Assembly: GCA_028753945.1 (NCBI GenBank)
Contig: JAPNXP010000009.1
Span: 2,232,001 to 2,296,000, forward strand
Length of the DNA: 64,000 nucleotides
Reading direction: 5' to 3'
Source of the DNA: Hexactinellida sp. DTS-2022
Taxonomy: Eukaryota; Porifera; Hexactinellida
This document shows positions 59,241 to 64,000 of this stretch, in pieces (positions within the stretch are counted from its first letter, which is position 1; each line of letters opens with the position of its first letter). The notes below the pieces were generated by a model, which ran no database searches, was not told where the DNA came from, and was given only the letters and a program-made list of their open reading frames with translations. Made by a program: the position numbers and the translations under genes.

Positions 59241-59385
59241 AAACTACTGTCAATCGGAGCAGGGCATTCCTAGTTCTTGAATCTTTTTGCTACACTCACT
59301 GCAGCATAGAGCGTGCCTACAGGGCATAAAGACCCAAGTAGTTTCTCTTGAAGTTAGACAAACAACACAATTTTGATTACCATTC
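59241..59385 (-). pseudogene. RING-finger segment in the left arm, antisense
   Basis: On the minus strand the frame reads CVVCLTSRETTWVFMPC, then RHALCCSEC and KKIQELG, the first six zinc ligands of a C3HC4 RING. The final C-P-x-C pair is lost to a deletion of about 14 bases relative to the right arm (GCCCTGC joined to TCCGATTG). The frame is open up to that point, whereas the right-arm copy is frameshifted earlier. It has no start codon context of its own. Confidence 0.8.
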
Positions 59386-59873
59386 AAGGCTTAAAGCGAG
59401 GATTAAAACAAACCATCCAAGGATTTGGAATTTTATGCATATTCTAAATGCGATAATTATGGATACAGACAATGAACTTGGAAGATTATCCTTGGGTAAA
59501 GAAACAACAAGACCAAGGAAAAGGGCAAGTGTTGCAAATGATGATCGCTGCAGTGCTTACAAACTCAAATTAGCAACAGGCAGCTATACACCATGGGAAT
59601 ACCTCAATGCAATTAGTCAGACAATTGGAACCATAAGTCCTTTAGAAACAGAACTTTCCGATACTTCAGACGAATCAGAAGTAGAATTTGAAAGCGGCAG
59701 AGATAATCAAAATTGTGTTGTTTGTAACTTCAAGAGAAACTTCTTGGGTCTATATGCCCTGTAGGCACGCTCTATGCTGCAGTGAGTGTAGCAAAAAGAT
59801 TCAAGAACTAGGAAAGCCCTGCCCAGTATGTCGTTCTCCGATTGACAGTAGTTTCCAAATTTACAATAAATAA
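59348..59873 (+). pseudogene. MULE transposase C-terminus fused to a C3HC4 RING finger, frameshifted
   Basis: Frame 1 (59348 to a stop at 59764) has FDYHSRLKARIKTNHPRIW, which matches the region after the E-G-x-H motif of MULE transposases (H-x-x-L-x..., HP.IW.F). It continues with YTPWEYLNAIS and an acidic tail, then the first RING pair CVVC. One base too many, near 59735, moves the rest into frame 2: MPCRHALCCSEC, then PCPVCRSPI, ending at TAA 59873. The RING resembles that of inhibitor-of-apoptosis proteins, but here it is part of the transposon. The catalytic core is missing, so the element is non-autonomous. The first 40 bases of the frame lie in the left arm and are antisense to the RING, so the ATG is not the ancestral start. 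Confidence 0.82.
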
Positions 59874-60454
59874 TTTATCTGTTTCCCTCAGTATATTCAT
59901 TCATTTTGTAGTACTCATTATATACATTCATTTTGTAGTACTCATTATCTCCGTTCATTTGGTATTATTATTATAGCCATTAATTTGGGGGCGTGGGGGT
60001 ATTATTAAGGAACTCATAAGGAATTGCCCAGGCTGAGATGAGAATTCATTAAGAATATACCTATCAATTTTAATTTACTAAGATTAATTTTATAATTTGA
60101 TTATTTCAATCAATTATAATCAATTATGTAACGGGATAGTTAGTTTTTAAAAAATAATCGCAGTATTGTCCTACAAAGGAATATTTAGTGCCCAAGAAAA
60201 TAAGGAACAGATACAGAAGTATTAGGCTGAAATTGACAAAATAAATAAGGAACTTCAGCCTCAAGTTTGAATTAGGCTTCCTTATAAAACAAATAACGTG
60301 TAGTCTGGCGCTCATCTAGCGTTTTCGGTCTTTTTGACACCCTAAGTTTTCCCTCGCTCCCTATCGCCCCTCCATCGCAAAACGAACTTGCTACGCAATT
60401 GATTACTATCTATATCATTTTTAATACAGTAGAGCCTCTATATGGCTAAAATAA

Positions 60455-60925
60455 ATACTGTCGAACTAGTGACACTGACAACTGTCCATAAGTATTGTCG
60501 AACTAGTGACAACTGCCCAAAAGTATTATCGAACTAGTGACAACTGTCCAAAAGTATTGTCGAACTAGTGACAACTGTCCAAAAGTATTGTCGAACTAGT
60601 GACAACTGTCCAAAAGTATTGTCGAACTAGTGACAACTGTCCAAAAGTCTTGTCGAACTAGTGACAACTGTCCAAAAGTATTGTCGAACTAGTGACAACT
60701 GTCCAAAAGTATTGTCGAACTAGTGACAATTGCCCAAAAGTATTGTCGAACTAGTGACAACTGTCCAAATGTCTTGTCGAACTAGTGACAACTGTCCAAA
60801 TGTCTTGTCGAACTAGTGACAACTGTCCAAAAGTCTTGTCGAACTAGTGACAACTGTCCAAATGTCTTGTCAAACTAGTGACAACTGTCCAAAAGTCTTG
60901 TCGAACTAGTGACAACTGTCCAAAT
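60455..60925 (-). repeat. 31-bp tandem array in the right arm, about 15 copies
   Basis: These are the inverted counterpart of the left-arm array (TTGTCGAACTAGTGACAAC). The copy number is lower than on the left, so the arms have diverged in length since they formed. Confidence 0.9.
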
Positions 60926-61014
60926 TCGAACTAATGACAACTTCGGATGTCGAACTAATGCAGCGTCCCCGATAAATAGGTTATTTTTCGTTATCTAAAT
61001 AACTAGTAGTGATA

Positions 61015-61455
61015 GACCTCATAAATGTTCTATAACTATATAGGAACATGGTATCAAGGTATACATAGCACCGTTGAGAATTCAGCTATGTCACCATTTG
61101 ATTACGTAATCGCTATTTTTGGTGGGTATTATGGTGTTTTTATAGCCTGCTTTTAACATAGTTAGACGCATTATAAATGTTCAAGATTTGAACATGAGGA
61201 TGTCCATAACTAGTTAAAAGAAATATATTGAAATTATAAATAGAATGTTGACACATTCCTCGGTTGCCATGGATATGGATATTTCCTAAAATGAGCCATA
61301 ACTCAAAAACAATCGATTTTATGTAAACTAGGCTAGTACTGATCTATCCGCAATATGTAAATTCCTATTCATTGATAATACATTATGTATAACTACAATA
61401 ATTTTTTAGATAATGAGTGTATTACCTCATAAGGAATTAAGTGCTAATTATCTTA
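61015..61455. mobile_element. FB1-family relic with inverted centre
   Basis: 61015-61200 matches the inner part of the FB1 left arm (ACTATATAGGAACATGGTAT, TTTTAACATAGTTAGACGC). From about 61205 to 61445 the sequence matches the FB1 centre in the opposite orientation (TGTTGACACATTCCTCGGTTGCC). The outer arm sequence and the right arm are missing. Confidence 0.75.
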
Positions 61456-61533
61456 TTATCTCAAAATAAAAATAAATAAAATAAATAAAAATACAGTACT
61501 TAGCCTGAAACTAAGTTACAAACGAGTATTTTT

Positions 61534-61800
61534 ACTGTGCCGACTATACTATAAAGGCGCTGATCCAGGGGTTTTTGAAGGGGGGTGGTAATCACTCAGC
61601 TGGGGGTATGTGGTGTGCACTGTAAGCCCCCTATCGGGTTCCATTGCGAAAAATATTTTTTATTTACATTTTTCATAAATTTTTCTTTACTCGGCCTCGG
61701 ATATTGTTAATGGAGAGCTAAGGGGGTGGCTATCCACCCCATCCACCCCCCCCCCTGGATCAGCGCCTGTATATAGTAGTGGTCCAGTATTGAACGACTT
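61534..61800 (+). repeat. Mini-unit split by a MITE
   Basis: ACTGTGCCGACTATACTATA at 61534 and AGTAGTGGTCCAGTATTG at about 61777 are the two parts of one mini-unit. The copy is isolated and is followed by a fragment of the S-type arm at about 61815-61925 (CTCTCCACAGAACAG to CACCTGGGGTCACGATTTT). Confidence 0.8.
61555..61768. mobile_element. hAT-like MITE, AGGCGCTGATCCAGG ends
   Basis: The ends AGGCGCTGATCCAGGGG and CCTGGATCAGCGCCT are perfectly inverted over 15 bases, with G-rich and C-rich runs just inside. The target is the palindrome of a mini-unit, so duplicated and palindromic bases cannot be told apart and I quote no target duplication. Confidence 0.8.
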
Positions 61801-61963
61801 CCTTGGTAAATATTATGTACCCTCTCCACAGAACAGTGTTATTAACTAAGAGCTGAAATTATTCATGGGTTAAAGTTGTGCACCTGGGGTCACGATTTTA
61901 TATTCCATTTTCTAATTGAAAACTAAGACTATATTTCCATAACAACGACATTTTATGTGAGCA

Positions 61964-62066
61964 AGGGTGGTGTTGGTTAACCGTTCTGAGGCTAAGGTTA
62001 CGATTCGATTTCTCGCCAAGGTTAATCGGCTAACTGGTCATCATACTCAATACATACAACCATAAT
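61964..62066 (+). repeat. Left-end fragment of the GGTTAACCG family
   Basis: CAAGGGTGGTGTTGGTTAACC through GATTTCTCGCCAAGG matches the first 90 bases of the element at 62381. The rest is absent. Confidence 0.65.
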
Positions 62067-62067
62067 G

Positions 62068-62285
62068 ACCTACTTTTAAATACAGCTAGACATGCTGCAT
62101 AAACATTTAAAAAATAGGAGTCCAGTTTTAATATCTTCATTTTATATCTACTAAGCCTCTTACATTGTATACATTTAACTTTCCCCAGGTTTCAATTTAT
62201 GAGGAATCTTTTGCGACTACTTATAAAGTTCTCAGTAACCTCATTATGTGGTTTAGACGCCAAATAATGATGACATACTAAAATA
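62068..62285. repeat. Diverged FB2-type arm
   Basis: GACCTACTTTTAAATACAGCTAGACATG and, farther in, GTTTAGACGCCAAATAATGATGACAT match one FB2 arm with many substitutions. It is a single arm only. Confidence 0.55.
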
Positions 62286-62303
62286 TAATATTATACAAAT
62301 CAT

Positions 62304-62906
62304 CAAGATTTCATCCAGGCAAATTTTTATGCGCGCCTAGATTTAGTTTGAGCTCCCTCACACGTGCTTAAAATACTCAACAAGGGTGGGGTTGGCTAAC
62401 CGATCTGAGGCAAAGGATACAATTCGATTTCTCGCCACGGTCAACCGGTTAACCGCCCATCCTACTCAATACAATAAATCCTTTATACAAATTTGATTAT
62501 ACTACAGAATAAGACTCAGGTGTATAAAGTATAACTGCATAAGTATATTAACTGATACATTTCGTCCTTTAGGCAAATTTAAATCAATGTTGTCCAATAA
62601 AATTTATTAAGTGGTGATGAGAAATGGATTTAGGACTACATATTCTGATAAAATTCAATTTTTAAAAATACTTTATACATTAATTTCCCAATAACTCTGC
62701 TGTTATTCAACAGACTGGCTAACAGGTTAATAAAATCTCTAACCGTTAACCGATGTCAGCAACGGTTAACCGTTAACCGAATCCAGCCTTGTACTCAATT
62801 TGTATTACGTCTATGGGAGCATCTCTAGATGTTCCCGCGCCTAGAAAAGATTCCTTTAAAAATTACCCGCCTGGAGGCGCATCGCATAAGCGTGGATGAA
62901 ATCCTG
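62304..62906. mobile_element. MITE with ATTTCATCCAGG ends, interrupted
   Basis: The left end CAAGATTTCATCCAGGC and the right end GTGGATGAAATCCTG are inverted; GCGCGCCTAGA-type words lie inside both. It resembles 56841-57054. The element at 62381-62791 is nested in it. Confidence 0.65.
62381..62791 (+). mobile_element. GGTTAACCG-family element, complete copy
   Basis: The ends CAAGGGTGGGGTTGG and GAATCCAGCCTTG are inverted with mismatches, with a 7-bp direct repeat TACTCAA on both sides (62374-62380 and 62792-62798). It is 411 bp and non-coding. It defines the family to which the fragments at 39.7, 41.1 and 62.0 kb belong. Confidence 0.78.
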
Positions 62907-62929
62907 CTAATCTATATATTTAAAACACA

Positions 62930-63065
62930 ATTGTTCTTTGTTTGTTTGTCTGTCCAAAATTAATTGGAAAGACTACGAGTCCCAGAAAGCTGAAAATTTG
63001 CATCCAGTGTACTGCGACAACGATCTATTGGTTTTTGAAGAGAAATATTCGCATTTTCATCCAAA
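62930..63065 (-). repeat. Dispersed repeat shared with 1.54-1.69 kb
   Basis: AATTAATTGGAAAGACTACG, CCCAGAAAGCTGAAAATTTG and GCGACAACGATCTATTGG are the reverse complement of sequence at about 1540-1640. The TTTGTTTGTTTGTCTGTCC end resembles a 3' tail, but I cannot assign a retroelement family. Confidence 0.6.
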
Positions 63066-63959
63066 GGTGACAAAATATGCGGGCCAATTATATTCGAGGA
63101 TTTGTTAGTATGGATTAGTTAGACTTCATTCAATTACGTAGAATAATTAGACTGTGCATAATAGAAAGCGGTTCTGAGCCTGCAATCTGATTAAGTGAAA
63201 ATAAATTCATCTAACCAATGAATCACTTGTCTATTCTATTGCATGTTTTTCTTTTAGTATTATTTGGAATCGAGCTATCCTTATGGTGCAGCTGAAATTT
63301 ATTGAACTACTAATGGGAGAATTTGAATTTCCCAAACAAATTAATTGTGTAACATTCTCATAAAGGAGATTTTATGAGGAATATATTTAATACACCACAA
63401 AGCTGTTAAGTCTAAATGATTAGTTTCAAGGTGTAGTAAGACCCCGCAGCGGTCGTCAATTGAGGTGCGAAGCGCCCAACCATCGCAAAGCGACCGAGAC
63501 CGAAGGGCTCGTACTGTATATATTGTAAGTAACAATTTGAGAGAGAGATATTGTTAATTCACTCTCCACAATGAATTACATAGTCTAATCTAATGAATAT
63601 GAATATAGTAAGTATATTTCGAAAAAAAATAATATTATATTTCATAATTTTTTGAGTTGACGACTCTTGAAAGCATGGTGCTAATGCTGTGTATGACTGA
63701 TCTTTTTGACAAATTGGAGAACTAAATGTTAGCAACTTTGTTATTGGCTATATTGCAATTATGGGCTTTGTGAGTGACTGTGACACAAGAGAACTAATCC
63801 CACCAGAATACAATGTATCCAAATTCTATACTTGCCAAAACTTTGAAAGCGAGACCAGAACTACAAATCACATGTTGATTCTCTTCAATTAGACAAAATG
63901 CAGCTCGACGTAATAATTGAGTGACATTGATGGTAAGTTAAGTCCACCTCTGTTTAAAG
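63066..63959. other. Intergenic, one GC-rich repeat
   Basis: I see no gene. 63429-63517 is the opposite-strand copy of the GC-rich repeat at 771-893 (GCAAAGCGACCGAGACCG, then GAAGGGCTCGTACTGTA). The rest is AT-rich and apparently unique. Confidence 0.45.
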
Positions 63960-64000
63960 TAGGGCTGAAACGAATATTCGAAATGTAACGAACGCACCTT
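63960..64000. mobile_element. Left end of an AGGGCTGAAACGAATATTCG MITE, cut by the window
   Basis: TAGGGCTGAAACGAATATTC and the following CGAAATGTAACGAACG are identical to the start of the element at 5417. The element leaves the window. Confidence 0.8.

Larger units (their letters stand above)
58013..60962. mobile_element. Giant foldback element derived from a MULE
   Basis: The two arms, about 58013-59385 and 59700-60962, are inverted copies that meet within some 315 bp of unique centre. From the outside in, each arm has the end TGCATTAGTTCGACATCCG, a tandem array of 31-bp units, about 550 bp of unique arm sequence (including AAGGAACTTCAGCCTCAAG-type sequence), and finally a RING-finger coding segment. 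The centre encodes a MULE transposase C-terminus. No target duplication could be seen. Arms above 1.2 kb are extreme for such an element. Confidence 0.85.

Noticed and set aside
59688..59873. Independent inhibitor-of-apoptosis (BIRC/XIAP-like) gene
   Set aside because: Only a RING finger is present, with no BIR domain, and the sequence lies inside a transposon and is mirrored in its other arm.
63130..63185. Possible tRNA B-box (GGTTCTGAGCC)
   Set aside because: No matching A-box, acceptor stem or cloverleaf could be drawn around it.

Overview
This is a repeat-dominated, AT-rich piece of an animal nuclear genome. Two ordinary metazoan genes are present: an Integrator subunit 6 gene on the minus strand and PTCD3, a mitochondrial small-ribosome pentatricopeptide protein, on the plus strand. 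GT-AG introns, MULE, hAT-like and pogo/Tigger-like DNA transposon remains and long simple-sequence tracts support a eukaryote. I cannot name the species. An invertebrate with a transposon-rich genome is the safe statement; a sponge or another marine invertebrate is only a guess.

Layout. 1-6.45 kb is intergenic DNA packed with short non-autonomous DNA transposons, several with exact 8-bp target duplications. One carries the C-terminal remnant of a hAT transposase. 6.45-8.91 kb is an intact, intronless INTS6 reading frame. 9.3-10.4 kb is an old diverged copy of the module that dominates the rest of the window. 10.6-11.45 kb is a foldback transposon with arms of about 300 bp. 11.8-35.4 kb is a large array of 0.85-1.6 kb modules. 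Each module is bounded by a near-perfect hairpin of about 120 bp, an (ATT)n-type tract and variable numbers of a 51-56 bp palindromic mini-unit. The array runs in reverse orientation from about 14.2 to 21.07 kb and forward from 21.09 kb on, with a palindromic junction between.

35.6-38.7 kb holds a decayed MULE transposon (PHD-like finger, FLYWCH-like domain, MULE transposase) whose ends are inverted tandem copies of a short motif. 38.93-54.46 kb is PTCD3 in two exons separated by a 13.7-kb intron. That intron contains a second hairpin-module array (about 42-53 kb) and a three-level nest of transposons. 54.5-58 kb is intergenic with small elements. 58.0-60.96 kb is a second MULE-derived element, an enormous foldback whose arms include a RING-finger coding segment. 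61-64 kb is a mosaic of relic elements.

The two host genes have no evident functional link. The most unusual content is the hairpin/mini-unit array system, which has the design of tandemly amplified Helentron/DINE-like elements but is unproven. Next is the foldback MULE with mirrored RING-finger segments. Coordinates were read by eye; repeat boundaries are good to a few bases where a target duplication is quoted and to tens of bases elsewhere.
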